A stretch of 64,000 nucleotides of DNA from UBA2219 sp964612075 (GCA_964612075.1 CAZTFC010000001.1:1-64000); one strand, 5' to 3'; shown: positions 54,738-63,694, counted from the stretch's first letter. Numbers and translations are program-made. Notes: generated by a model from the sequence alone, not told the origin.

Positions 54738-54746
54738 ATTATACCA
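54738..54746 (-). promoter_or_regulatory. Extended -10 promoter for the MBL-to-metallophosphoesterase operon
   Basis: On the minus strand the sequence is TGGTATAAT, a perfect -10 with the TGn extension, about 46 bases before the GTG start at 54692. The -35 position (GGGAAG) is poor. No other promoter is evident before the later genes of this run. Confidence 0.5.
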
Positions 54747-54846
54747 GAACCGGCGGGGGTCTTCCCGGCGCGCCCCGTTTTTTCCGCGCGTTGAAGCCGG
54801 ATTCCGGTTAGAATACCCCGTCGTTCGATCGACCAGGGGGGGAAAG

Positions 54847-55830
54847 GTGAAACTTCCGGAATTGAAGATCGGCCGGTTCACGGCAAGGATACCCATCGTG
54901 CAGGGAGGGATGTCGGTCCGCGTGTCCACGTCGTCGCTCGCCGCGGCGGTCGCGGAGTGCGGCGGCATCGGGACGATCGGGGGATCGGGGATCCCCATCG
55001 ACCAGCTCAAGGAGGACATCCGCAAGGCGAAGCGGATGACCGGCGGCGTGATCGCGGTCAATATCATGTTCGCCATCAAGCAGTTCACGGAGGCCGTCAA
55101 GGCGTCCATCGAGGCGGGCGTCGACATGATCGTTACCGGCGCCGGCTTCTCCCGCGACATCTTCAAGGTCGGGAAGGAGTACGACGTCCCCATCGTCTCC
55201 ATCGTCTCCTCGCCCGAGTTCGGGAAGCTCGCGGAGCGGCTCGGGGCGGCGGCCGTCGTCGTCGAGGCGAAGGAGGCGGGCGGGCACCTCGGCACGGACC
55301 GCCCGCTGCGCGAACTGTTCCCCGAGGTGCGGAAGGTCGTGAAGAAGATCCCGCTGATCGCGGCCGGCGGGATCACGGACGGTCTCGAGATCGCCGAAAT
55401 GATGGGGAAGTTCGGCGCCGACGCCGTGCAGATGGCCACGCGGTTCGTGCTCACGAAGGAGTGCGACGTGGCGGAAGGCTTCAAGCGGGCCTACCTGAAC
55501 GCGCGCAAGGAGGATGTGGTCCTCATCGAGTCCCCGGTGGGAATGCCCGGCCGGGCGATCCGGAACCGGTTTCTCGACATGCTCTCCGCGGGGGAAAAGG
55601 TGTACGACGGCCGGTGCCGGGAAGGATGCCTGAAAAGCTGCAACCGGAAGTACTGCATCATCGACCGCCTCCTGATGTCGCGCGACGGGGACGCGGAGGA
55701 AGGGCTGGTCTTCTCGGGGGAGAACGTGTGGAGAATCAAGGACATCCCAACCGTGAGGGAACTTATGGACCGCCTCGTGGCCGAGGCGGAGAGCGTTTAT
55801 AGCCCCTCCCCCGCGACCGCCGGCATGTGA
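54847..55830 (+). CDS. Nitronate monooxygenase / FabK-like flavin oxidoreductase
   Basis: 327 residues. An FMN TIM-barrel of the 2-nitropropane dioxygenase family: IVQGGMSVRVSTSSLAAAVA, GGIGTIGG, AGGHLGTDRPL with the His used in catalysis, and IAAGGITDGLEIAEMM with the phosphate-binding glycine loop. A C-terminal cysteine cluster (CREGCLKSCNRKYC) is extra to the simple nitronate monooxygenases and could bind a metal or Fe-S cluster. The true substrate is uncertain; enoyl-ACP reductase relatives also fit the fold. Confidence 0.88.
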   Translation: MKLPELKIGRFTARIPIVQGGMSVRVSTSSLAAAVAECGGIGTIGGSGIPIDQLKEDIRKAKRMTGGVIAVNIMFAIKQFTEAVKASIEAGVDMIVTGAGFSRDIFKVGKEYDVPIVSIVSSPEFGKLAERLGAAAVVVEAKEAGGHLGTDRPLRELFPEVRKVVKKIPLIAAGGITDGLEIAEMMGKFGADAVQMATRFVLTKECDVAEGFKRAYLNARKEDVVLIESPVGMPGRAIRNRFLDMLSAGEKVYDGRCREGCLKSCNRKYCIIDRLLMSRDGDAEEGLVFSGENVWRIKDIPTVRELMDRLVAEAESVYSPSPATAGM

Positions 55831-55908
55831 ACCGGACCGTCCCCGTCGGGATGTCGGCGTAACCCCACGTTTCACAAGGGTTTCGTCGCAGGATGGGGGC
55901 GTTCTTCA

Positions 55909-55930
55909 TACCCCGGGGCTGGTATTTTTC
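55909..55930 (+). terminator. Weak terminator-like hairpin after the flavin oxidoreductase
   Basis: ATACC (55909-55913) pairs with GGTAT (55922-55926), followed by T-rich sequence. The stem is short with an 8-base loop, so termination may be partial. Confidence 0.3.
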
Positions 55931-55994
55931 CGATACATACGTGGTTATGGGATTGGAAAAATCATATTACCGGTCTTCTTGCGAGTGAAATGTA

Positions 55995-56053
55995 TTGACA
56001 ATGAAGGTGGTCCGGGAAAACAATAAATTTAAATAAACAGTTTATAGGGAGGG
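55995..56053 (+). promoter_or_regulatory. Promoter and ribosome site of the MucR-like gene
   Basis: TTGACA (55995-56000) and AACAAT (56019-56024) are separated by 18 bases; the DNA downstream is A/T rich (for example AAATTTAAATAA). AGGGAGGG (56046-56053) lies 3-4 bases before the ATG. The roughly 150-bp upstream region (55910-56045) is distinctly AT-rich for this genome, as expected where a MucR/Ros protein binds its own gene. Confidence 0.6.
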
Positions 56054-56056
56054 TTT

Positions 56057-56494
56057 ATGGACAAAAAACTCCTGGTTGAGTTGACTGCGGAGATTGTATC
56101 GGCCCACGCCTCGGTAAATGAAATGGGATCCGAGGAACTTCTTGGAGAGATGCAGTCCGTATACCAGAAGTTGCTGGCTCTTGCCGGGACCGAGGGCGAG
56201 GAAGTCGAAGGTGTCGCCCAGGAAGTCAAACCGGCGATCCCGGTAAACAAGGCGTTCGGCACGGACAAAGTCTACTGCCTTGTCTGCGGGAAAGCGTTCA
56301 CCACGCTGAAAAAGCATATCGCCGTCAGCCATCAGATGTCTCCGAAGGATTACCGGAAAGCGTTCGGCATTCCGTCGAAGACGCCCCTTGTCGCCAGGAA
56401 GTATTCGGAAGCCAAGAAGAAAATCGCCCAGGAAAAGGGGCTTGCGAAGAAGCTGGCGGAAGGGCGCAGGAAGCGGGCCGCCGCGAAGGAGTAG
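56057..56494 (+). CDS. MucR/Ros-type zinc-finger transcriptional regulator
   Basis: 145 residues. An N-terminal helical oligomerisation region is followed by the single Ros-type zinc finger CLVCGKAFTTLKKHIAVSH (C-x2-C-x9-H-x4-H), then MSPKDYRKAFGIP, a conserved MucR segment. The C-terminus is lysine- and alanine-rich (KKIAQEKGLAKKLAEGRRKR), typical of these nucleoid-like regulators. MucR proteins bind AT-rich DNA and regulate envelope, polysaccharide and cell-cycle genes. It sits in an AT-rich pocket with its own promoter and terminator. Confidence 0.9.
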   Translation: MDKKLLVELTAEIVSAHASVNEMGSEELLGEMQSVYQKLLALAGTEGEEVEGVAQEVKPAIPVNKAFGTDKVYCLVCGKAFTTLKKHIAVSHQMSPKDYRKAFGIPSKTPLVARKYSEAKKKIAQEKGLAKKLAEGRRKRAAAKE

Positions 56495-56537
56495 AGCGGC
56501 AAGGCGTTTTGTTCGGAACAAGGCTGACCTTTTCAGG

Positions 56538-56588
56538 CCCGCGCGGAGCCGAGTTTCCCGGAAAAGCCCGCGCGGGTTTTTCTTTTTC
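56538..56588 (+). terminator. Intrinsic terminator of the MucR-like gene
   Basis: CCCGCGCGG (56538-56546) pairs with CCGCGCGGG (56568-56576), 9 perfect bp, followed by TTTTTCTTTTT. The right arm CCCGCGCGGG is itself self-complementary. Confidence 0.85.
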
Positions 56589-56669
56589 CCGTCGAAACTT
56601 TCCTTCCCGTCGAGCCACCGGTTGAGGCAATATAAATAATCACCCACAATCGGAAAAGGAGGAATCGTC

Positions 56670-57251
56670 ATGCCCTACGCTGCCAGGGATTTCGGGAAGC
56701 TGATCGGCATGGAGGGGTTCAGCGAGACGCTGCTGAAGAACCATTTCACCCTGTACCAGGGATACGTGGCCAACTCGAACAAGGTTTCGGACCTCCTCCT
56801 GGCGATGCTGGCCGACGGGAAGACGGGGACCCCGGAGTACGCGGAGCTGAAGCGCCGTTTCGGCTGGGAATGGAACGGGATGCGGCTGCACGAGCTTTAC
56901 TTCGGGAACCTGGGCGGCAAGGGCGGGGCCCTCGATCCCGGGTCGAAGCTGGGCAAGGCGGTCGCGGCGGAGTTCGGCAGCGTGGAGAAGTGGGAGGCGG
57001 ACTTCCGCGCCGCGGGCGCGATGCGGGGGATCGGCTGGGTGGTCCTGTTCCAGGACAAGGAGGGCGGCCGGCTCTTCAATCAGTGGATCAACGAGCACGA
57101 TGTGGGGAACCTGGCCGGGGCGGTCCCCGTCTTCGTCATGGACGTCTTCGAGCACGCCTTCATGATCGATTACGGGCTCAAGCGGGCCGATTACATCGCG
57201 GCGTTCTTCAAGAACGTCGACTGGACGGCGGCCGAGTCGCGGCTCGGATGA
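56670..57251 (+). CDS. sodB: Fe-type superoxide dismutase
   Basis: 193 residues. Metal-ligand positions can be read as His25 in LLKNHFTLYQGYV, His in GMRLHELYFGNL, and Asp and His in VMDVFEHAFMIDYG. The usual HHxxYV is NHFTLY and the usual WEHAY is FEHAF, so it belongs to a divergent branch seen in anaerobic deltaproteobacteria. It converts superoxide to oxygen and peroxide in the cytoplasm. AAAGGAGG lies 8 bases before the ATG. It shares oxidative-stress context with the rubrerythrin-like protein at 48 kb. Confidence 0.93.
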   Translation: MPYAARDFGKLIGMEGFSETLLKNHFTLYQGYVANSNKVSDLLLAMLADGKTGTPEYAELKRRFGWEWNGMRLHELYFGNLGGKGGALDPGSKLGKAVAAEFGSVEKWEADFRAAGAMRGIGWVVLFQDKEGGRLFNQWINEHDVGNLAGAVPVFVMDVFEHAFMIDYGLKRADYIAAFFKNVDWTAAESRLG

Positions 57252-57308
57252 ACTGCCTTCACATGACGGGGGGAAGCCGCAGGACCGGCCCCTCCCGTCC
57301 CTCCCGCA

Positions 57309-59258
57309 ATGGATTATTACGCCCAGGGTAGCCTCGTCGCGGCGGTGGTGGCGCTGGCCATCGCCGTGTACCTGCGGGCCTTCGCCGGCGGGGACCGGGA
57401 AGCGAGGGCGTTCTCCGACCTCTCCCTCGTCATCTTCCTCTGGTGCTTCCCGGAATTCCTCTGGAAGACCCTTTCCTCGGACTTCTGGCACAACGTGAGC
57501 CTCGCGGGGGTGATGTTCCTGCCGCCGTTCGCGTTGAGATACAGCGGCGCGGCGGTGCGGACACGCCCCCGCTGGTTCCGCGCGGTGTTCACGGCGGGCA
57601 TCTGGGTCAGCGCCGCCTTCGCCGCGACGCTCTTTTACGATCCTCTCCTCGTTTCGCCGTGGTGGAACGTGGCGGCCCTCGCGTACTTCTACCCGTATCT
57701 GGTCGCGAGCCTGTACATCATCCGGCAGCACGGGTTCCACGCCACCCACACCGCGGTGGAGCGGAAGAAATACCAGTTCCTGGTGATCGGCGGCGGGATC
57801 GCCACCGCCGTGGCGCCGCTGAACTTCCTTCCCGGCACCGGCGTGTACTTCCCTCCGCTGGCCGGGTTCGCGGTGCTCGTCTTCTTCTTCTTCGTGGCGA
57901 CGGGGATACTGCATCTCCACTTCTTCGAGCTGCCCGACATCGTCGGGCGCGGCATCCTCCTGGTCATCCAGATCTTCGCCTTCGCCGTCGTCTTCGGCGC
58001 CCTCGAAGTGGCTTCCGGCAGGAAGTTCTGGTTCCCCCTCGCGGGCGTCTTCCTCATCTCCATCTTCCTTTTGACCTTCTACCCGGTCCTGATGCGGAAG
58101 CTGGGCGCCATCTCCTCGGACCTCCTCGTTCGCCGGTCGAGGGAGGTGCAGTCGGTGCTGTCCGGTTTCGCTCGCAAGCTCCCCGAGTCGCAGTCGCTCC
58201 GGGAGATCGCGCGCAACGTGGGGGAGGCGCTTTCCGGGGTCCCCTTCATCGAGAAGGCGTCGCTCTGGATCCGCCCCGAGGCGGGGACCGACGAAGGGTA
58301 CGGGTCGCTCCCCGTCCGGCCGGAGGAATATCTCCGGGCGTTCTCCCGGTTCTCGAACCGGTATCCCGTCCTGCGCGTCATGGAGCACGGCGGCTCGCGG
58401 GCGGCGGACGTCTCGATCTGGGACGATTCCTTCGACGCGTCGATCCCCGTCTTCCTCCGCGGGGACCTCGTCGCGGTCGTCCTGTTCCACTGGAAGAAGA
58501 AAGGGCCTTCGATCCGCGAGATGGAGCTGCTCTTCCCGTTCCTGGACGGGATCGGGCTGGCGGTGGAGAACCTGAGGCAGCAGCAGCGCATCCAGCGCCG
58601 CGAGCATTTCGCCACGATCGGGGAGCTGGCGGCCGGGCTCGCCCACGAGGTCCGCACCCCCGTCGGGGCGATCAAGGGGGCGGCGCAATTTTTAAGCCGC
58701 GACGCGAGGGCGTGCGACCGGGAGTTCCTCGACATCATCGTCGAGGAGGCGGACCGGCTCAACGGCGTGGTCACCGAGTTCCTCGAGTACGCCCGCCCGT
58801 CGGGGCGTCAGCCCCGGACGCTTTCGCTGCGGGAACCCGTGGAAAAGGCGATGTCCCGGCTTCTCCGGGAGCGGGCCGCCTCGATGAAGGGGGTGCGTCG
58901 GCATGTCCTGGTCCACGAGCCCGCCCCCCGCGTCAACGCGGATCCCGCCGAGATCGAGCGGGTGGTCTACAATCTCCTTACGAACGCCGTCGAGGCGATG
59001 CCCCACGGGGGCGACCTCGCCGTCCGTGTGAATTCCGACGGCGGGTACGCCCGGATCGTCGTCGAGGACACGGGGCTGGGGATCTCCGAGGCGGACCGCG
59101 GAAACCTCTTCCGCCCCTTCTTCACGACGCGGGAGCGCGGGGTGGGGATGGGGCTCGCGATCTGCCGGCGGATCGCCGAGGAGAACGGGGGGTCCGTCTC
59201 GGCGGAAAGCAACCCGGGGAAGGGGAGCCGCTTCGTCGTGAAGCTCCCGGAGGCGTAA
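57309..59258 (+). CDS. Membrane sensor histidine kinase
   Basis: 649 residues. The first 260 residues hold about seven or eight hydrophobic helices, resembling 7TM-type sensor modules with few extracytoplasmic residues. A GAF-like region (about 280-420) leads to HisKA with the phospho-histidine in AAGLAHEVRTPVGAIKGAA and an ATPase domain with VEDTGLGI and GVGMGLAICRRIAEENGG. It lacks a receiver. The sigma-54 regulator gene begins 9 bases downstream, so the two form a two-component pair. Confidence 0.92.
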   Translation: MDYYAQGSLVAAVVALAIAVYLRAFAGGDREARAFSDLSLVIFLWCFPEFLWKTLSSDFWHNVSLAGVMFLPPFALRYSGAAVRTRPRWFRAVFTAGIWVSAAFAATLFYDPLLVSPWWNVAALAYFYPYLVASLYIIRQHGFHATHTAVERKKYQFLVIGGGIATAVAPLNFLPGTGVYFPPLAGFAVLVFFFFVATGILHLHFFELPDIVGRGILLVIQIFAFAVVFGALEVASGRKFWFPLAGVFLISIFLLTFYPVLMRKLGAISSDLLVRRSREVQSVLSGFARKLPESQSLREIARNVGEALSGVPFIEKASLWIRPEAGTDEGYGSLPVRPEEYLRAFSRFSNRYPVLRVMEHGGSRAADVSIWDDSFDASIPVFLRGDLVAVVLFHWKKKGPSIREMELLFPFLDGIGLAVENLRQQQRIQRREHFATIGELAAGLAHEVRTPVGAIKGAAQFLSRDARACDREFLDIIVEEADRLNGVVTEFLEYARPSGRQPRTLSLREPVEKAMSRLLRERAASMKGVRRHVLVHEPAPRVNADPAEIERVVYNLLTNAVEAMPHGGDLAVRVNSDGGYARIVVEDTGLGISEADRGNLFRPFFTTRERGVGMGLAICRRIAEENGGSVSAESNPGKGSRFVVKLPEA

Positions 59259-59267
59259 AGGACGTCC

Positions 59268-60617
59268 ATGAAGGGCTCGATCCTGGTGGCGGAAGACGAC
59301 CGGAACCTGCGGCGCATCCTGCGGGCGATGCTGACGCGGGAAGGGTACGAGGTTTCGGAAGCCGTGGACGGCGCGGCGGCCGCCTCGTTCCTCGCGGGGC
59401 GCAGGGTCGACGCGCTGCTGACGGACATCCGGATGCCGGGGATGGACGGGCTGGAGCTGTTCCGCCACTGCAGGGAGCGCCACTCCGGCCTTCCCGTGAT
59501 CCTGGTGACGGCGTTCGGGCGGATCGAGGACGCCGTCGAGGCCATGCGCGCGGGGGCCTTCGACTACATCCTGAAGCCGTTCGACGAGGCGGAGCTTCTT
59601 CGCGTGGTCGGGAACGCCGTCGCCTCTTCCGGCGTATCCGAGCGCGAGGGCGCGAGCGCGCCAACGGAGGAGTGGTTCGGCATGGTCGGGCGGTCGCCCG
59701 CGTGGATGGAGGTGCGGAAGGTGATCGGGAAAGCCGCCTCCTCCCCGTTCCCCGTCCTCATCACCGGCGAGACCGGCACCGGGAAGGAGCTCGTGGCCCG
59801 CGCGATCCACCGGATCAGCCCCCGCCGCGACGGCCCGTTCCTCAAGATCAACGGGGCGGCGATCCCGCCGACGCTGTGGGAAGCGGAGATGTTCGGGTAC
59901 GAGAAGGGGGCGTTCACCGGCGCCGTCCAATCGAAGCCGGGCCGGTTCGAGCTCGCGGACGGGGGCACCTTCTTCCTCGACGAGGTGGGGGAAGTGCCGC
60001 ACGACGCGCAGGCGAAGCTGCTGCGCGTCCTGGAGGACCGCGAGTTCGAGAGGGTCGGCGGGGTCAAGACTTACTCCTCCGACGTGCGCCTCATCTGCGC
60101 CTCGAACCGCGACCTGAAGCGTGACGCCTCGCAGGGGAGGTTCCGCGAGGACCTCTATTACCGCATCGACGGGATCCCGATCCACCTCCCGCCGCTGCGG
60201 GAGAGGCTCGAGGACCTGGGCCCCCTCGCGGAGTTCTTCCTCGCCCGGACCTGCCGGGAGCTCGGAAAGGGGACGATGACGATCGCGCCGGGGACGCTCG
60301 AGGCGCTCGAGCGGTACCCGTGGCCCGGGAACATCCGGGAGCTGGAGAACGCCGTCGCGCGCGCCGTCGCCCTCTCGGAGAGCGGGGAGATCACCTCCGC
60401 CGACCTCTGCTTCGGGCTGGCGGACCCGGACGGGCAGCCGCTCCCGGCCACCCCCGAAGAGGAGCGGTTCCACGATTCCGTGCGGGAGCACAAGCGCGCG
60501 GTCCTGCGGCGGGCGATCGCCAAGGCCGGCGGGAACAAGACGAAGGCGGCGGAGATCCTCGGGCTGACCCCTACCTACCTGTTCCGGCTGATCCGGGTCC
60601 TGGGGATCGAGGGGTAG
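59268..60617 (+). CDS. NtrC-family sigma-54-dependent response regulator
   Basis: 449 residues. Receiver (about 1-120) with acceptor Asp in ALLTDIRMPGMDG and Lys in ILKPF; AAA+ domain (about 140-375) with Walker A GETGTGKE, the sigma-54 contact loop GAFTGA, and Walker B TFFLDEVGEV; Fis-type helix-turn-helix at the C-terminus (NKTKAAEILGLTPTYLFRLI). All motifs for activating sigma-54 promoters are present. It is the output of the kinase just upstream; candidate targets include the convergent pqi genes but no -24/-12 promoter was found in the window. Confidence 0.95.
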   Translation: MKGSILVAEDDRNLRRILRAMLTREGYEVSEAVDGAAAASFLAGRRVDALLTDIRMPGMDGLELFRHCRERHSGLPVILVTAFGRIEDAVEAMRAGAFDYILKPFDEAELLRVVGNAVASSGVSEREGASAPTEEWFGMVGRSPAWMEVRKVIGKAASSPFPVLITGETGTGKELVARAIHRISPRRDGPFLKINGAAIPPTLWEAEMFGYEKGAFTGAVQSKPGRFELADGGTFFLDEVGEVPHDAQAKLLRVLEDREFERVGGVKTYSSDVRLICASNRDLKRDASQGRFREDLYYRIDGIPIHLPPLRERLEDLGPLAEFFLARTCRELGKGTMTIAPGTLEALERYPWPGNIRELENAVARAVALSESGEITSADLCFGLADPDGQPLPATPEEERFHDSVREHKRAVLRRAIAKAGGNKTKAAEILGLTPTYLFRLIRVLGIEG

Positions 60618-60638
60618 CGGCGCCCTCGTCCCGTTTCT

Positions 60639-62354
60639 TCAGGGTTTCTCCCCGCCCTTGCCGCGGATCAGTGCCGAAGGGTTCTTCTCCAGGTAGTCGG
60701 CGAGCAGGCGGATGGAGCGGGCCGCCCTGGCGGTTTCCCGCAGGGCGTCGCTCAGCTCCTGCCGGGCCGGGGCGTCCGCGCCCAGGAGGTGGCGGTCCGC
60801 GTTCGCCAGCGCCCGCTCGGCGGAAGCGGCGGCCTTCCGCAGCTCCTCCAGCGTTCTCCTCGCCTCCGGGACGATCTCGGCGTCGACGCGGCTCATGGTC
60901 CGGTCGAAGGAGGCGAAGCTCCTCTCGGCCTCCGGGAGGGTCCGCCCCTCCAGGCGCCGCAGCGTCCGGTCGAGGTCGGCGATTGCCTGCCTCGTCTCGT
61001 TCCCGATCTCCTCGACGGGCACCTTGTCGAGCTTCGCGAGGAGGCGCTTCGCCATCGCCTGGAGCTCCGTCAGCTCGGCCGGCACCGTCGGGAAGCGGGG
61101 CGGCTTCCGCGTCCAGTCGATCTCCGCCTTCGGCGCGTTCGGGAAGAAGTCGAGGGCGACGTAAAGCTGCCCGCTGACCAGGCTGCCGCTTCGGAGCTGG
61201 GCCCGCAGCCCCTTGTCGGCGACCTGCCGCTCCATCAGCTGCTGCCGGGTCTTCAGCGGAACGTCCTTCCGGGTGACGGCATCCGGCTTCTGGAGGTGCG
61301 TGAAGAAGCGGTGCAGATATATGGCGGTCTCGACCCGTGTCCGCAGCGTCTGCGTCCCCGGGACGTACTCGAGGTAGATGTCCGCGACCTCGCCGACCGG
61401 CAGGCCGAGGAAGTTGACGGGCGCCCCCACCGAAAGCCCCCGGAGCGAATCGGAGAAGTAGAGGGTGTACCGGTCGGCCGAGACCTCGCGCGGGGAAAGC
61501 GCGGTGACCCGGTCGGCGGAAAGGGGGAAGACCGCGTTGTCCGCGACGGCGGTGTTGTCGCCGCCTTCCGCGGGGGGCGTCTCGAACGCGATCCCGCCGA
61601 CCAGGAGGGCCAGGAGCGATTCGGACCGCAGGGTGAAGCCGTCGGCCCCCGCCGTCACGTCGACCCCGCTGGTCTCCCAGAACCGCGTGTTCGGGGTGAC
61701 GAACCGGTCGAAGGGGGCGTTCAGGAAGATGTGGATGATCACCGACTTGCCGTCGTCCGCCAGCGCGTAGGAGATCACCTGCCCGACGTTCAGGCGCCGG
61801 TAGTACACCGGGGATCCCGCGCCGAGGGAGCCGAGGGTGTCGGCCCGGAGAAGGAACACCCGGCCCGGCACTTCGCTCGTCACGGGCGGGGGCGTATCGA
61901 GGCCGGTGAAGACGCGTTCCGGCCGGCCGGAGGTTCCCGGCTCGAAGCGGATGTAGTTCCCGGAGAGCAGGGTGCTGATGCCGGAGACTCCGCTCAGCGA
62001 AACGCGCGGCTTCACGACCCAGAACCGGGCTCCGCCGACCATCAGCTTCTCCGCGCTCTTCTCGATCTTGGCCGTGACGACGATCCGGGAATAGTCCTCC
62101 GACAAAGCCACCGTCTCCACCTTGCCGATTTCCACGTCCTTGTACTTGACGGAGGTCTTGCCCGCCTCCACCCCCTCGGCGGACCGGAAGTAAATCCGGA
62201 TCGCGGGCCCCTCGTTCATCTCCTGCTGGACGACGATGCCGATGCCGACCAGCGCGGCGAGGATCGGTACGATCCAGACGGCGGAGACCCGGTGGCGCCT
62301 CGCCTGGGCTACTTCCGAGACCGGGACTTCCGGGAGACCGTCGACTTCAGTCAT
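60639..62354 (-). CDS. pqiB: PqiB/LetB-type intermembrane lipid transport protein (three MCE domains)
   Basis: 571 residues. An N-terminal inner-membrane anchor (VSAVWIVPILAALVGIGIVV) is followed by three MCE domains: about 45-155 (EGVEAGKTSVKYKDVEIG), about 160-270 (GSLGAGSPVYYRRLNVGQV), about 285-420 (RGLSVGAPVNFLGLPVGEV). The tail (about 430-560) is a long coiled coil. MCE proteins form hexameric tubes that move lipids between membranes. It overlaps the second PqiA gene by 8 bases; the PqiC lipoprotein is not present nearby. Confidence 0.92.
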   Translation of the reverse strand: MTEVDGLPEVPVSEVAQARRHRVSAVWIVPILAALVGIGIVVQQEMNEGPAIRIYFRSAEGVEAGKTSVKYKDVEIGKVETVALSEDYSRIVVTAKIEKSAEKLMVGGARFWVVKPRVSLSGVSGISTLLSGNYIRFEPGTSGRPERVFTGLDTPPPVTSEVPGRVFLLRADTLGSLGAGSPVYYRRLNVGQVISYALADDGKSVIIHIFLNAPFDRFVTPNTRFWETSGVDVTAGADGFTLRSESLLALLVGGIAFETPPAEGGDNTAVADNAVFPLSADRVTALSPREVSADRYTLYFSDSLRGLSVGAPVNFLGLPVGEVADIYLEYVPGTQTLRTRVETAIYLHRFFTHLQKPDAVTRKDVPLKTRQQLMERQVADKGLRAQLRSGSLVSGQLYVALDFFPNAPKAEIDWTRKPPRFPTVPAELTELQAMAKRLLAKLDKVPVEEIGNETRQAIADLDRTLRRLEGRTLPEAERSFASFDRTMSRVDAEIVPEARRTLEELRKAAASAERALANADRHLLGADAPARQELSDALRETARAARSIRLLADYLEKNPSALIRGKGGEKP

Positions 62355-62988
62355 CTTCCCTCCCCGTTTCCCCGCCGGCGTCCCAGATCAGGCGCGGGTC
62401 GAAGGAGTCCGCGGCGAAGATCGTCAGGATCACCACCGCCGCGAAGAAGAGGACGCCGGGCCCGGGCACCACCGACATGAACGGCCGGAACTGGATCAGC
62501 GCCACGACGAAGGCGACGACGAACACGTCGAGCATCGACCACCGGCCGATGACCTTCAGCAGGCGGAAGAGGCGCGCCCGCGCCCGCGCGTGCGCCGCGG
62601 AGCGGCGCTGCGCCGTGACCAGCAGGAAGGCGAGGGAGGCGAGCTTGCCCAGAGGGATGATCACGCTGGCGACGAGGATGATCAGCGCCAGGAACCACGA
62701 CCCCGACTCGTAGAAGTAGACGACCCCCCCGATGATGGTGCTCGGCTCGTCGTACTTGATCGTCCTCGTCGTCATCACCGGGAGCGTGTTGGCGGGAAGG
62801 TAGCAGATCGCCGCCGCGACGATGCACGCCCACGCGTCCTGGAACGGCCTTTCGCGGCGGGAAGCGATCCTCTCCCCGCAGCGCGGGCATGTGGCGGCGC
62901 CGCCGGGGCCCGCCGGGCGGGAAAGGAGGCCGCACGTGCCGCAGGAGACGATGCCCGCCCGCGCGGCGGTCGGCGCCCCGCCCTTCAA
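62347..62988 (-). CDS. pqiA: PqiA/LetA-type membrane protein, second half-gene
   Basis: 213 residues from a TTG overlapping the upstream stop (TTGA), with GGGGGAGG 7 bases before it. A zinc-ribbon with two CxxC pairs (CGTC and CPRC) precedes four hydrophobic helices; the block CYLPANTLPVMTTRT is a PqiA signature. In E. coli PqiA is one protein with two such units; here they are two adjacent genes. It is expected to be the membrane partner of the PqiB tube. Confidence 0.9.
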   Translation of the reverse strand: MKGGAPTAARAGIVSCGTCGLLSRPAGPGGAATCPRCGERIASRRERPFQDAWACIVAAAICYLPANTLPVMTTRTIKYDEPSTIIGGVVYFYESGSWFLALIILVASVIIPLGKLASLAFLLVTAQRRSAAHARARARLFRLLKVIGRWSMLDVFVVAFVVALIQFRPFMSVVPGPGVLFFAAVVILTIFAADSFDPRLIWDAGGETGREDD

Positions 62989-63629
62989 CGGAGAGCCTCC
63001 CCCGTCGCGCGCCGCTCGTCCGCCCATCGCACGCGCGACCAGGCCTCGCGCGGGTCGAACCCGGAGGACATCGCCGCGAGCAGGAAGGCCAGCGCCCCGA
63101 CGGCGAAGAGACCGACCCGCGGGGCGACCGACGCGAGGCGCGCGATCTTCACCAGCGCGACGAGGAGGCCGAGCATCATCACCTCCACCATCGACCAGAG
63201 CCCGGAAACCTCCGCCCAGCGCAGCAGGACGCCGACCCAGCGCGGCGCGGGCGGCCGGCGCGTCGCGAGAAGGACGGCGAGAATCGCGGATATGTAGACG
63301 AAGGGGGCCACCACCGCGAACAGCGCGACGAGCAGCGCCGCGGTCCGCTCCCCCTGCCGCCACATCTCCCTCGCGCCGCCGAGGACGGTCGTGCTGACTT
63401 CCTGGCCGGCGGTCGAAAGCCGCATCAGCGGCTCCGCGTTCGCCAGGAGGAAGACGACGAGGGCGGCGACGGCCAGCGCCAGCATCCGGTCGGGGGCGCC
63501 GGGCCTGCCGTGCGCGAGCGGGCGCCCGCAGCGCGGGCACCGGGCCGTCCCCCCCTCCGCGAGGGGAGGGACCCGCTGCAGGAGGTCGCAGTCGGGACAG
63601 GCGACGATGTCGACGGGCAGCGGCTCCAT
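62985..63629 (-). CDS. pqiA: PqiA/LetA-type membrane protein, first half-gene
   Basis: 214 residues. It begins with a zinc ribbon, CPDC and CPRC, followed by four hydrophobic helices with LLANAEPLMRL, matching the PANxLP-like region of PqiA, and LRWAEVSGLWSMVEVMMLG, the conserved W-SM-E/D motif. GGAGG lies upstream of the ATG at a long spacing of about 11 bases. Split from its partner at 62347-62988, it overlaps it by 4 bases, suggesting the two halves form one complex. Confidence 0.9.
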   Translation of the reverse strand: MEPLPVDIVACPDCDLLQRVPPLAEGGTARCPRCGRPLAHGRPGAPDRMLALAVAALVVFLLANAEPLMRLSTAGQEVSTTVLGGAREMWRQGERTAALLVALFAVVAPFVYISAILAVLLATRRPPAPRWVGVLLRWAEVSGLWSMVEVMMLGLLVALVKIARLASVAPRVGLFAVGALAFLLAAMSSGFDPREAWSRVRWADERRATGEALR

Positions 63630-63694
63630 GTCCGGTCTTGCCTCCGTGAAGACATTGTATCCGCATCCTCCGGGATCCGGGGATGGGAAAACCG

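Noticed and set aside
54791..54814. TTGAAG and TAGAAT upstream of the flavin oxidoreductase as a sigma-70 promoter
   Set aside because: The hexamers are only 12 bases apart, too close for a sigma-70 promoter.
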